From contig NZ_CP023701.1 of NCBI RefSeq assembly GCF_008704535.1, forward strand, positions 3,598,501-3,662,500: a DNA stretch of 64,000 nt, written 5' to 3'. Under the pieces are notes generated by a model. That model saw only the letters and a list, made by a program, of their open reading frames with translations, did no database searches and was not told the DNA's origin. This document shows positions 8,640-16,801 of the stretch, in pieces. Position 1 is the first letter of the stretch; every line of letters starts with the position of its first letter. The DNA is from Streptomyces subrutilus (GTDB taxonomy: Bacteria; Actinomycetota; Actinomycetes; Streptomycetales; Streptomycetaceae). A program made the translations under genes and the position numbers.

Positions 8640-9638
8640 ATGTTCACGACCCTGGAACCGATGGAATTCATCAACCCTGCCGCCACCGAGCCCTGTGCCT
8701 GCCCGGCCCGGTCGGACGACGGGCTGACGACCACGGTTCCCAGGGCGCTCGTCCACCGCGCGGCCGTCGCCGAGGTGTTCCTGACCGGCATGTGCCGCCC
8801 CGCACCCGAGCGCTTCCACATCACCGCCCAATGGCCGCGCGGGCACAGCTTCTTCACCCCCATCGGGGGCACCCACTACGACCCGATGCTGATCGCCGAG
8901 ACCATCCGCCAGGTCGGCTCGTACCTCGCCCACGAGGCCTTCGACGTGCCGCTCGGCCACCAGTTCCTGCTCTGGTCGCTCGAATACTCGACCGTGCCCG
9001 AGCACCTCGTCATCGGCAGCGCCCCCGCCGAACTCGACCTCACCGTCACCTGCCCCGAGATACGCCGCCGGGGCAACCGCCTCACCGCCCTCGGCTACGA
9101 GGTGGTGATCCGCCAGCGGGGCCTCGTCGTCGCCACCGGACGCGTCGGCTACAACGTCACCTCGCCCGCCGTCTACCGCCGGCTGCGCGCCGAACAGCTC
9201 GCCAAGGAGCCGGTGGCCTCGCTCCCGCCGACCCCGCTCGCCCCCGCGGCCGTCGGCCGGCTCTCGCCCTTCGACGTGGTGCTGGCCGGCTCCTCCCGCC
9301 CGGACCTCTGGCAGCTGCGCTACGACACCCGCCACCCGGTGCTCTTCGACCACACCGGCGACCACCTGCCCGGCATGGTCCTCCTGGAGGCCGCCCGGCA
9401 GGCCGCCGTGGCCCTCGCCGACGACGGAGCCGCCGTCCTGCCCGTCTCCGTCATCAGCACCTACCAGCGCTACGCCGAGTTCGGCAGCCCGCTGTGGATC
9501 CGCGCCGAGCCCGCCCCGACGGAACTGGGCGACGCGGGGACCCGCCCCGTGCGCGTGACCGGCACCCAGGACGGCGAGCAGGTCTTCGAGGCGTTCGTGA
9601 GCACCGAGCCGGTCGGCGCCGGCGGCCCTCCCCGCTGA
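8640..9638 (+). CDS. AfsA/ScbA-family gamma-butyrolactone (or butenolide) synthase
   Basis: The product has the two tandem AfsA repeats. The first contains ALVHRAAVAEVFLTG, HITAQWPRGHSFFTP and DPMLIAETIRQVGSYLAHEAF. The second contains DHTGDHLPGMVLLEAARQAAV. AfsA condenses a beta-ketoacyl-ACP with dihydroxyacetone phosphate, the first step of GBL synthesis. The ATG at 8640 follows GAGGGACTTC and is preferred over the in-frame ATGs at 8607, 8622 and 8625, which lack a ribosome site. It gives 332 aa, a usual length. Together with the receptor, SDR and HAD genes it forms a self-contained signalling island. A strong hairpin follows. Confidence 0.9.
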   Translation: MFTTLEPMEFINPAATEPCACPARSDDGLTTTVPRALVHRAAVAEVFLTGMCRPAPERFHITAQWPRGHSFFTPIGGTHYDPMLIAETIRQVGSYLAHEAFDVPLGHQFLLWSLEYSTVPEHLVIGSAPAELDLTVTCPEIRRRGNRLTALGYEVVIRQRGLVVATGRVGYNVTSPAVYRRLRAEQLAKEPVASLPPTPLAPAAVGRLSPFDVVLAGSSRPDLWQLRYDTRHPVLFDHTGDHLPGMVLLEAARQAAVALADDGAAVLPVSVISTYQRYAEFGSPLWIRAEPAPTELGDAGTRPVRVTGTQDGEQVFEAFVSTEPVGAGGPPR

Positions 9639-9662
9639 GGGAACCGCCCGCGCGACGACCGA

Positions 9663-9696
9663 AGGGCCTGCCGGTCCGGGGGGACCGGCAGACCCT
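9663..9696. terminator. Bidirectional terminator between AfsA-type gene and fba
   Basis: The stem CTGCCGGTCC/GGACCGGCAG is extended by AGGG/CCCT across a single mismatch, with a short G loop. It lies between two convergent genes (ends 9638 and 9729), as expected for a shared Rho-independent-like terminator in Streptomyces. Confidence 0.8.
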
Positions 9697-9728
9697 CGGC
9701 GGTGTCCTGCCCGGTGGAGCGGGGCGCG

Positions 9729-10751
9729 CTACTTCAGCTTGGTACCGGTGGAGCGCAGGTTCGCGCACGCCTCGGTGACGCGCGCGGCCATGCCCGCCTC
9801 GGCGGACTTGCCCCACGTACGGGGGTCGTACTTGGACTTCGTGCCGACCTCGCCGTCGACCTTCAGGACCGCGTCGTAGTTGCGGAACATGTGGTCCACG
9901 ACCGGGCGGGTGAAGGCGTACTGGGTGTCGGTGTCGAGGTTCATCTTCACGACGCCGTTCTCCAGCGCGGTGGCGATCTCCTCGGCCGTGGAGCCCGAAC
10001 CGCCGTGGAAGACGAAGTCGAACGGCGAGGGCTTGCCGTACTTCTCGCCCACGCCGGCCTGGAGGTCCTTCAGCAGCTCGGGACGCAGGACGACGTTGCC
10101 CGGCTTGTACACGCCGTGCACGTTGCCGAAGGAGGCGGCCAGCAGGTAGCGGCCCTTCTCGCCCAGGCCCAGGGCCTCGGCGGTGCGGATCGCGTCGTCG
10201 ACGGTGGTGTACAGCTCGTCGTTGATCTCGTGGCTGACACCGTCCTCCTCGCCGCCGGTCGGGGTGATCTCGACCTCAAGGATGATCTTGGCGGCGGCGG
10301 CCTTGGCGAGCAGCTCCTGTCCGATGGCCAGGTTGTCGGCCAGGGTCTCGGCGGAACCGTCCCACATGTGCGACTGGAAGAGCGGGTTCAGACCGCGGGC
10401 CACGCGCTCGGCGGAGACCTCCAGGAGCGGGCGGACGTAACCGTCCAGCTTGTCCTTGGGGCAGTGGTCGGTGTGCAGCGCGACGGTGATGTCGTACTTC
10501 GCGGCCACGATGTGCGCGAACTCCGCCAGGGCCACCGCGCCCGTGACCATGTCCTTGTTGTACTGGCCACCCAGGAACTCCGCACCACCGGTGGAGATCT
10601 GGATGATGCCGTCGCTCTCGGCCTCCGCGAAGCCGCGCAGCGCGGCGTGCAGGGTCTGGGAGGAGGTCACGTTGATGGCCGGGTAGGCGAACTTGCCTGC
10701 CTTCGCCCGGTCGAGCATCTCGTTGTAGACCTCGGGGGTTGCGATGGGCAT
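9729..10751 (-). CDS. fba: Fructose-bisphosphate aldolase, class II
   Basis: The enzyme cleaves fructose 1,6-bisphosphate to glyceraldehyde 3-phosphate and dihydroxyacetone phosphate in glycolysis. The 340-aa protein has the class IIA features: zinc ligand region VALHTDHCPKDKLDGY, the SHMWDGSAETLADN loop, EVEITPTGGEEDG, NVHGVYKPGNVVL and the phosphate-binding FVFHGGSGS. The start at ATG 10751 (MPIATPEVYNE) has AAGGAG eight bases upstream; an in-frame extension to 10850 has no ribosome site. The gene stands alone and converges with the AfsA-type gene. Confidence 0.97.
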   Translation of the reverse strand: MPIATPEVYNEMLDRAKAGKFAYPAINVTSSQTLHAALRGFAEAESDGIIQISTGGAEFLGGQYNKDMVTGAVALAEFAHIVAAKYDITVALHTDHCPKDKLDGYVRPLLEVSAERVARGLNPLFQSHMWDGSAETLADNLAIGQELLAKAAAAKIILEVEITPTGGEEDGVSHEINDELYTTVDDAIRTAEALGLGEKGRYLLAASFGNVHGVYKPGNVVLRPELLKDLQAGVGEKYGKPSPFDFVFHGGSGSTAEEIATALENGVVKMNLDTDTQYAFTRPVVDHMFRNYDAVLKVDGEVGTKSKYDPRTWGKSAEAGMAARVTEACANLRSTGTKLK

Positions 10752-11074
10752 CTGTCCGCTCCTTGGATGTGCGGGGAGTGTGCTTATTGCGGGCCCTGAC
10801 CTGGGGGCGACGTCATCGTCACGCCTATCTTTCCAGACTCCGCGCGACACTCCACCCCGGCTGTCGGCCCCGGCGGGCCGAACGGGCCGGGACGTTTCAC
10901 GTGAAACATCCCGGCGGCCGGTAAAAGAGCAGGTCAGAGCAGATTTCAGGAATCCGGAGGACCTTCGTCACCACGTGCGGCGGCCCCAGGTCGGCCGGGA
11001 CTCGCACCGCCCGCCCGCCCCTCGTACCAAGGAGCGGACACCGCCCGGGGGCGGCACGGTCCGAAGGAGACGGC
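10752..11074. other. 323-bp gap between fba and pyrE carrying a parS site
   Basis: The region contains the fba promoter area (minus strand, with GATAGGC about 80 bp upstream of the start) and the parS palindrome at 10894-10907. I see no gene; short open frames here lack ribosome sites and similarity. Confidence 0.6.
10894..10907. other. parS-type centromere site for ParB
   Basis: The sequence GTTTCACGTGAAAC is a perfect 14-bp palindrome identical to the consensus parS of Streptomyces and Bacillus. It is nested in a larger dyad: GCCGGGA on the left and TCCCGGC on the right. ParB binding here would seed the segregation complex. In Streptomyces these sites cluster around oriC, so the window is probably in the central core of a linear chromosome. 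Confidence 0.93.
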
Positions 11075-11614
11075 CTAGGCCAGGCCGAGGTCCCCGAGCC
11101 GGTAGCCGGTGAGGTACGGGATGCCCGCGGCCGCGATGGCGTCCGCCGCGCCCCGGTCGACGATCGTGGCGATGGCGACGACCTCGCCGCCGGCCTCGCG
11201 GACCGCCTCGACGGCGGTCAGCGGGGAACCGCCGGTGGTCGAGGTGTCCTCGACCACCAGGCAGCGCTTGCCCTTCACGTCGGTGCCCTCGATGCGGCGC
11301 TGCATGCCGTGCGCCTTCTGCGCCTTGCGGACGACGAACGCGTCGAGCCGGCCGCCGCGCGCCGCGGAGGCGTGCAGCATCGAGGTCGCGACCGGGTCGG
11401 CGCCCAGGGTCAGACCGCCGACGCAGTCGAAGTCGAGCTCGGCGGTCAGGTCGAGCATGACCTGACCGACCAGCGGGGCCGCCTCGCCGTCCAGGGTGAT
11501 CCGGCGGAGGTCGATGTAGTAGTCGGCCTCGATCCCGGAGGAGAGCGTCACCTTGCCGTGCACGACGGCCTTGTCCTTGATCTGCTGCAGAAGCGCATCG
11601 CGTACGTCAGTCAT
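11075..11614 (-). CDS. pyrE: Orotate phosphoribosyltransferase
   Basis: PyrE joins orotate to PRPP to give orotidine 5'-monophosphate in pyrimidine synthesis. The 179-aa sequence shows LSSGIEADYYIDLRR at the N-terminus, the catalytic loop region FVVRKAQKAHGMQRRIEG, and the PRPP-binding signature CLVVEDTSTTGGS. The length matches the short actinobacterial form. ATG 11614 follows GGGGGC. The upstream epimerase-like gene ends 21 bp before it, so the two are probably co-transcribed. Confidence 0.96.
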   Translation of the reverse strand: MTDVRDALLQQIKDKAVVHGKVTLSSGIEADYYIDLRRITLDGEAAPLVGQVMLDLTAELDFDCVGGLTLGADPVATSMLHASAARGGRLDAFVVRKAQKAHGMQRRIEGTDVKGKRCLVVEDTSTTGGSPLTAVEAVREAGGEVVAIATIVDRGAADAIAAAGIPYLTGYRLGDLGLA

Positions 11615-11635
11615 GCCCCCGAGCTTAAGTGCGCG

Positions 11636-12421
11636 CTACGGGAGCCGCCGCCAGGTCCACGTGGTGGAGATCTCCAGCGGGTCCACGGGCGTGACCAGCC
11701 GCGGAAGGGTGTTCAGGCCGTTCGGCGGCCCGGACTGCGGCTCCACGCAGACGGCCTCGGGGTCCTCGTCGTAGACGACGACCCACTCGGACCGGCTGGT
11801 GACCCGCAGCTCCAGCGCGCCGGGCCACGTGACGGTGACGTCGACCCCCTCCGGCATGCCGAAGCAGTCGTCCCAGGGGCCGGGCTCCGGATCGATGCGA
11901 CGGCCGGTGGGGAGGTGGTCGGCGCCGCGCTCCTCCTGCCAGGCGGCGGCGAACCCGAGGCGGGCCTCCGGGCCGCCGTCGAGGGTCCGGCGGAACCAGG
12001 GGTGCCAGCCGGCCTGCGCCGGGAAGGAGTCCCCGTACGTCTCGACGCCCATGGTCAGCGTCAGCGCGTCGGCGGACAGTTCGACGCTCTGGGTGACCCG
12101 GCCGGGGTACGGCCAGGGCTCGGCGAGGTCGTAGGTGAAGGCGGCCTCGGTGCCGGTGTCGCGGACCCGGCGCCAGGCGGCGTCACGGCCGAATCCGTGG
12201 ATGGCGTGCGGCGGGTGGTTGACGGGCAGCTGGTGGACGGTGCCGCCGTCGCGGAAGCGGCCGTTCTCGGTCCGCCCGCACCACGGCACCATCGGGAAGG
12301 CCCCGTACGCGGGGCCCTGGCGCAGCAGCTCCGTCCCGTCGATGCGCAGGCTGCTGATCCGGCAGCCGTTCTCCTGGTCGACGGTCACCTCGGCGCCGCC
12401 GGCGCTCAGTTGCGTACTCAT
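11636..12421 (-). CDS. Aldose 1-epimerase family protein
   Basis: The 261-aa product shows the galactose-mutarotase-like beta-sandwich pattern: AFPMVPWCGRTENGRF near residue 40, VNHPPHAIHGFGRDAAW with the conserved histidines, then FPAQAGWHPWFRR and a late acidic residue in AVCVEPQSGPPNGLNTLP. Family members interconvert sugar anomers or act on phosphorylated hexoses; the substrate here is unknown. ATG 12421 has almost no ribosome site, but TAGGGT, a -10-like hexamer, lies 7-12 bases upstream, which suggests a leaderless mRNA. A longer in-frame extension to 12625 overlaps the neighbour and is rejected. It probably forms an operon with pyrE. Confidence 0.88.
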   Translation of the reverse strand: MSTQLSAGGAEVTVDQENGCRISSLRIDGTELLRQGPAYGAFPMVPWCGRTENGRFRDGGTVHQLPVNHPPHAIHGFGRDAAWRRVRDTGTEAAFTYDLAEPWPYPGRVTQSVELSADALTLTMGVETYGDSFPAQAGWHPWFRRTLDGGPEARLGFAAAWQEERGADHLPTGRRIDPEPGPWDDCFGMPEGVDVTVTWPGALELRVTSRSEWVVVYDEDPEAVCVEPQSGPPNGLNTLPRLVTPVDPLEISTTWTWRRLP

Positions 12422-12461
12422 GCCGCCGACCCTAGTGCGCGGGCGGGCGGACCGGCGGAGC

Positions 12462-13457
12462 TCAACGCCGGCGGCGCAGCGCCCGGCCGAGGACCACCGC
12501 CGAGGCGACGGCGAGGGCTGCGGCCGGGGCGAGCCAGCGCAGGCTGTCGCCGGCCGTGCCGGCGCCGGGTGCGGGGACCGGGGCGTAGCGGCCGCGCGGC
12601 GGCGCGTGGTCGACCTCCTCGGCACTGCGGCCGATCATGGTGCGGCGGGCGTGGGCGGCCTCGGCGGGGGGCCGCGGGCCTCCGTCGACCGCGTCGAACC
12701 CGCCGGCCAGGAAGGGGTCCAGGGTCGGCGGGGGGACCTCGGTCTCGAAGACGGACGCGGTGACCTCGGTGACGTCCGCGCCCTCGTCCCCGCCCATGTC
12801 CCCGTCCCCGGCGCCCGCACCACCGCCGGCCGCCTCCTCGCCCTCGCCCTCGGCGACGGGGTCGGCGTCCTCCGCGAGCGGGTCCTGGGACCCCGGTGCG
12901 GACCCGGCCCCGGGCCGGGAGCCGGGCTCGGGCTCGGACCCGGGCTCGGGCCGGGCTGCCCCGGAGGAAACGGCGGCGGGCCCGACCGCGCCCGCGGTGC
13001 CGCCCCCGTCCCCGCCCGCGGTGTCGTCCGCGTCCGCAACAGCCAGGTACCCGGCGGTCCGGTCCAGGAGCCGGCGCACGGCGGTGGCGGTGGCCTCCGG
13101 GGTGAAGGCCGCGGCCCGCCCGTCGGCCGCGCCCCCGGCGGTGAGGTCCAGCCGGGTGCCGCCGTCCACCGGCGTCAGCCGGACGTCGAGCGAGACCTCC
13201 ACGGCGCCGTGGCCCCGCACCTCGACGCCCTCGCCCGCGACCGCGAAGCGGTCGGGGCCGTGCTCGGTGACGGTCAGGGCGCCCCGGTAGGTCACGGTGT
13301 GGCCGCCGACCCGGATGCGCAGCCGGCCGGCCAGCGGCCCGGACGCGGCGTCGGCGTCCTGCTGGAGGCCCGGCACGGACCGGGCCAGACGGGCGGGGTC
13401 GCGCAGGGCGGCGCGGAGATCGTCTGCGGATACCGGAACGAACACCTGATGCTCCAT
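12462..13457 (-). CDS. SRPBCC/CoxG-like domain protein with C-terminal membrane anchor
   Basis: Residues 1-140 form an SRPBCC-type lipid-binding fold (EHQVFVPVSADDLRAALRD, RSVPGLQQ, GHGAVEVSLDVRL), as in CoxG-like and polyketide-cyclase-like proteins. A long Ala/Gly/Pro/Glu-rich linker (about residues 150-230) follows. Near the end is a membrane helix (WLAPAAALAVASAVVLG) with an Arg-rich tail, so the domain should sit on the cytoplasmic face of the membrane. Its ligand is unknown. It is followed on the same strand by the epimerase-like gene after 40 bp. The start is ATG 13457. Confidence 0.75.
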   Translation of the reverse strand: MEHQVFVPVSADDLRAALRDPARLARSVPGLQQDADAASGPLAGRLRIRVGGHTVTYRGALTVTEHGPDRFAVAGEGVEVRGHGAVEVSLDVRLTPVDGGTRLDLTAGGAADGRAAAFTPEATATAVRRLLDRTAGYLAVADADDTAGGDGGGTAGAVGPAAVSSGAARPEPGSEPEPGSRPGAGSAPGSQDPLAEDADPVAEGEGEEAAGGGAGAGDGDMGGDEGADVTEVTASVFETEVPPPTLDPFLAGGFDAVDGGPRPPAEAAHARRTMIGRSAEEVDHAPPRGRYAPVPAPGAGTAGDSLRWLAPAAALAVASAVVLGRALRRRR

Positions 13458-13541
13458 GCGGCCGAGCCTACCGACGAGACCCGCACCGGGTCATCAACCC
13501 GGACCGCGCGGCCCGCGGCGACCCGCTCGGCGGCGGCCCGC

Positions 13542-15185
13542 TCAGTACCGGGGGTGCGGCAGCGTCGAGGGCGGCAGTCCGGCCGGCCGGGTCCGCTCCA
13601 CGTCGCGCGCGGCGTCCCGCAGGGAGGCCGTCGACAACGAGCGCAGCCCCGGCGTGTCGGGGTTCACGTACAGCGGGGGCACCTGCTCGCGGGAGGCCAG
13701 GACGAAGCCCCAGTCCTGCGGCGGGGCGCTGTCGTCCGCCCCGGTGGGGGCCCGGTCGGGGCCCGCGGCGAAGCCCGAGAGGCGGCCGCCCGCGCTGTAG
13801 GGGGCGGTCCGCAGGCCGGCCGCGCGCAGGGTGGACTCGACGGTCCAGTACGAACGCGGCCGGACGGCGAGGGGGCCGGCGTGCACGGCGATCCGGCCAC
13901 CGGGACGCAGGGCGCGGACGGCCAGCCCGTAGAACTCCTGCGAGTACAGCTTCGTGCTCGGGGTGATGCCCGGGTCGGGGAGGTCCGAGACGATGACGTC
14001 GAACCGGTCGCGGGCGGCGGCCCCGCGCAGCCAGTGGAAGGCGTCCTCGCTGACGACGCCCAGGCGCGGGTCCCCGTACACCCCGCCGTTGAGCGCGGAG
14101 AGCATCGGGTCGGTGCGGGCGAGGCGCACGACGCCGGGGTCGAGCTCGACGACGGTGACGGAGGCGACGTCGGGGTAGCGCAGCACCTCGCGGGCGGCCA
14201 GCCCGTCGCCGCCGCCCAGGACCAGGACGCGGGCGTGCGGTCCGGTCATGGCGGGATGGACCAGGGCCTCGTGGTAGCGGTACTCGTCGTAGCCGCTGAC
14301 CCGCAGCCGGCCGTCGAGGTACAGGTCCAGGGAGCGCGGGGAGCCGGTCGGCGGCCCGGTGAGCACCAGTTCCTGCACCCCGGTCTGGACGGCGACGCGC
14401 ACCTCCCCGCCGTACACGGCGCGCCGGGCGATGCGCTCGAAGTCGTCGGCGAGGAGGGTTCCGGCGGCGAGCACGGCCAGCACGCAGACGTTGGCGGCGA
14501 CCAGCACCCAGCGGGCGCGGCGGCTCAGGTCGCGGCGGAACAGCCAGAGCACCAGCCCGCCGCCCACCACCGCGTTGACGGTGCCGGTGAGCAGGGCGCC
14601 GGTGAGCTGGCCGACCAGCGGGAGCAGCAGGAACGGGAAGGCCAGGCCGCCGACCAGCGCACCCACGTAGTCGGCGGCGAACAGGTCGGCGACGGCCCCG
14701 CCCGCGTCCTGTCTGCGGATGCGCTGGATGAGGACCATCAGCAGGGGGATCTCCGCGCCGATGAGCACGCCGATGGCGAAGGAGAACGCGACGAGGGCCG
14801 GCCGGGACTCCCCCAGCCAGGCGAAGCTCGCGTAGAGGGCCATGGCCGAGAGCCCGCCGAGCAGGGCCAGCCCGGCCTCGATGGCCGCGAAGCCGAAGGC
14901 GGGGGCGGTGCGGAACCGCTTGGCGAGGAGGGAGCCGACGCCCATGGCGAAGACCATGACGGACAGGACGACCGACGCCTGGGTGACGGAATCGCCGATG
15001 AGGTAGGAGCCGAGGGCGAGCAGCTCCAGCTCGTACACGAGCCCGCAGGCGGCGCAGACGAACACGGTGGCCAGGACGAGGAGTCGGCCGGTCCGGGGCC
15101 GTACGGGCAGGGCGGCCGGGACGGTCACCGCGCCGCGCGGCTCCGGAGCCGGGAGCACCCGGCGCGGGACGGAACGGTCGATCAT
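13542..15185 (-). CDS. Membrane-embedded spermidine synthase-like (polyamine aminopropyltransferase family) protein
   Basis: The N-terminal half carries about seven hydrophobic segments (for example [20 protein letters not shown] and [13 protein letters not shown]). The C-terminal half is a Rossmann methyltransferase-like aminopropyltransferase domain: [18 protein letters not shown] (cofactor site), [14 protein letters not shown], then [19 protein letters not shown] with the catalytic Asp region. Soluble spermidine synthase is about 300 aa; this 547-aa membrane form is widespread in actinobacteria and its substrate is not settled. The start is ATG 15185, with a poor ribosome site. The SRPBCC gene lies downstream after 84 bp. 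Confidence 0.85.
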   Translation of the reverse strand: MIDRSVPRRVLPAPEPRGAVTVPAALPVRPRTGRLLVLATVFVCAACGLVYELELLALGSYLIGDSVTQASVVLSVMVFAMGVGSLLAKRFRTAPAFGFAAIEAGLALLGGLSAMALYASFAWLGESRPALVAFSFAIGVLIGAEIPLLMVLIQRIRRQDAGGAVADLFAADYVGALVGGLAFPFLLLPLVGQLTGALLTGTVNAVVGGGLVLWLFRRDLSRRARWVLVAANVCVLAVLAAGTLLADDFERIARRAVYGGEVRVAVQTGVQELVLTGPPTGSPRSLDLYLDGRLRVSGYDEYRYHEALVHPAMTGPHARVLVLGGGDGLAAREVLRYPDVASVTVVELDPGVVRLARTDPMLSALNGGVYGDPRLGVVSEDAFHWLRGAAARDRFDVIVSDLPDPGITPSTKLYSQEFYGLAVRALRPGGRIAVHAGPLAVRPRSYWTVESTLRAAGLRTAPYSAGGRLSGFAAGPDRAPTGADDSAPPQDWGFVLASREQVPPLYVNPDTPGLRSLSTASLRDAARDVERTRPAGLPPSTLPHPRY

Positions 15186-15438
15186 GAAGCGAACCGTACG
15201 TCACGTCCCGCTCACACCCTGTCACCCACATGGGTGCAAGTGGCGTACGGGACGGGCCAGTTGGAGCAACCACACGAGAACTCCCGCGCCCCGGAAGCCC
15301 CGAAGCGCCCCACCGCGCCCTCGACACCCACCACGCCCCCGGGCCCACCCCACCGCCGACGCCCGACGCACCGGCCCGCGCACCCGGCGTCGTCGCACCG
15401 GCGCCGCCGCCCGGGCCGGCAGCGCGGTACCGGCGCGG

Positions 15439-15987
15439 TCAGCGCAGTACCGGGGCCTCCGACGTCGGGGCCGGCGTCGCGCCCATGCGGACGCCGACCC
15501 GGGTCCGGGTCGCCACCAGCTGGCCCTCCTGCGGGTAGGCGTGCCAGGTCCGCCAGCGCACCTGCCCCTCGTAACGCTGCGCGAGCATCGCGGTGAAGGC
15601 GTGCGGACTTCCCGGGAAGGTGCCCGCTAGCCCGTTCGGGTGGTCGGCGACCAGGGCGAGCAGTTCCTGGGCCCGCCCGGCGAAGGAGCCTCGGGTCAGG
15701 GTCTCGACCCGCGCGGCGAACTCGTACTCCCAGTCGCCCACCCGCTTGGCCACGCCGAGCGGCAGCGGGGTGCTGCTGCCCGGCATGCAGGCGACCGTCT
15801 CCGAGCAGAGCACCTCGCCCTCCTCCAGGAGCACCTGGTGGGAGGCCCCGAGCAGCCGCAACTCCAGTTTCGCGCCATCCAGTTCGAGGTTCAGTACGGC
15901 CAGGGCGGGCAGCCGCTCCCGACCCAGGGCCCAGGCGAGGTCGGCGGCACGCGTGTCGGTATAGGAGGTCTGGAGGGTCGTGAGCAT
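15439..15987 (-). CDS. DUF2617 family protein
   Basis: This 182-aa soluble protein has the layout of the actinobacterial DUF2617 family: an N-terminal TSYTDTRAADLAWALG, a beta-rich middle (LELRLLGASHQVLLEEG), the segment WEYEFAARVETLTRGSF and a histidine-rich C-terminal part (WRTWHAYPQEGQLV). No function is known and I see no catalytic motif. The start at ATG 15987 follows GGAG seven bases upstream and is preferred to the longer in-frame start at 16002. It is flanked by gaps of about 250 and 380 bp, so it is probably monocistronic. Confidence 0.8.
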   Translation of the reverse strand: MLTTLQTSYTDTRAADLAWALGRERLPALAVLNLELDGAKLELRLLGASHQVLLEEGEVLCSETVACMPGSSTPLPLGVAKRVGDWEYEFAARVETLTRGSFAGRAQELLALVADHPNGLAGTFPGSPHAFTAMLAQRYEGQVRWRTWHAYPQEGQLVATRTRVGVRMGATPAPTSEAPVLR

Positions 15988-16369
15988 GAGTCGGCTCCGC
16001 AAACGCGCGAGGGGAGAGGGGCCGGAGCCCGCCAGCGGTAGTCAACGGGTGGGGGGACACCGGCACGGGTCCACAGGAAGTCCAGGGAGGTCCGAGGACT
16101 GGTCTACTCAACCGAGGGAATCATGAAAGGCACGGCGCTCACAGCGTTTTTACCCAACTTGACGGGGTTTACATCCCCCCGGGGGCTACGCAGTTCACGT
16201 GTTCAACAAGTTGCGTCCCGCGCGCCGCCGTGCAGGGCCGGACGCGAGGGCGCCGGAGGGGCTCCGGACCACCGGACGCCCCCGCCCGCACGGCACCCGA
16301 CGCCCCGTGCGGCACGGCACCGGGCGCCCCGTGCGGCACGGCACCGGGGCGCCCCCGCCGACGGGACCG
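15988..16369. other. 382-bp intergenic stretch with a 24-bp direct repeat
   Basis: The part near 16110-16200 is AT-rich for this genome and probably holds the DUF2617 promoter region. At 16301-16348 a 24-bp unit (CGCCCCGTGCGGCACGGCAC plus CGGG) occurs twice in tandem, with a diverged copy before it. An open frame from 16123 has a plausible start, but its Arg/Pro-rich composition looks like a shadow. Confidence 0.5.
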
Positions 16370-16666
16370 TCAGCTGGAGCCGCACCCCCCGCCGCCGCCA
16401 CAGGAGGAAGACGACCCCCCGCAGGACGAGGAGGATCCGCAGGAGGACGAGGAGCCGCAGGACGAGTGGGAGTGCGAGTGCGACGACCCGCTGTCCCCCG
16501 CCCACCAGCTCCCGCCGCCGCCCCCACCGTCACTGCTGCCGCCACCGCGACCGCGACCACGACCCGAGAAGCCGCTCTTGAACGAGCGGAACGCCATCGT
16601 CATGACGAAGGCGACCATCAGCACGAACACCAGCACCAGCAGGATTCCGACGAAGACGAACGTCAT
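16370..16666 (-). CDS. Small single-pass membrane protein with Ser/Gly/Cys-rich tail
   Basis: The 98-aa product starts with one membrane helix (FVFVGILLVLVFVLMVAFVM, residues 3-22) and then a basic Gly-rich stretch. It ends in a low-complexity tail with HSHSHSSC followed by repeated CGSSSS-type units, with six cysteines in the last 30 residues. ATG 16666 has a strong GAGGGGG ribosome site. The His and Cys content could bind metal, or the tail could be a scaffold; no family is recognised. It is divergent from the aminotransferase gene with 135 bp between them. Confidence 0.7.
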   Translation of the reverse strand: MTFVFVGILLVLVFVLMVAFVMTMAFRSFKSGFSGRGRGRGGGSSDGGGGGGSWWAGDSGSSHSHSHSSCGSSSSCGSSSSCGGSSSSCGGGGGCGSS

Positions 16667-16801
16667 GTCCGTCCCCCTCTCTGACGCCCCGGTCCTCCCG
16701 GGGGGCGGGCCCCCGCGCCCGCGTGCCAGGGGGATTCCCTCGGGCCGCCCGGGCCAAAGCACACTTGAGCAAGTCCAGAGCTTCCCCGCAGGATGGCGCC
16801 C

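Noticed and set aside
16123..16581. Short open frame on the plus strand with ATG and GAGGGA upstream
   Set aside because: The protein is Arg/Pro-rich with no recognisable fold and overlaps the small membrane gene in antisense.
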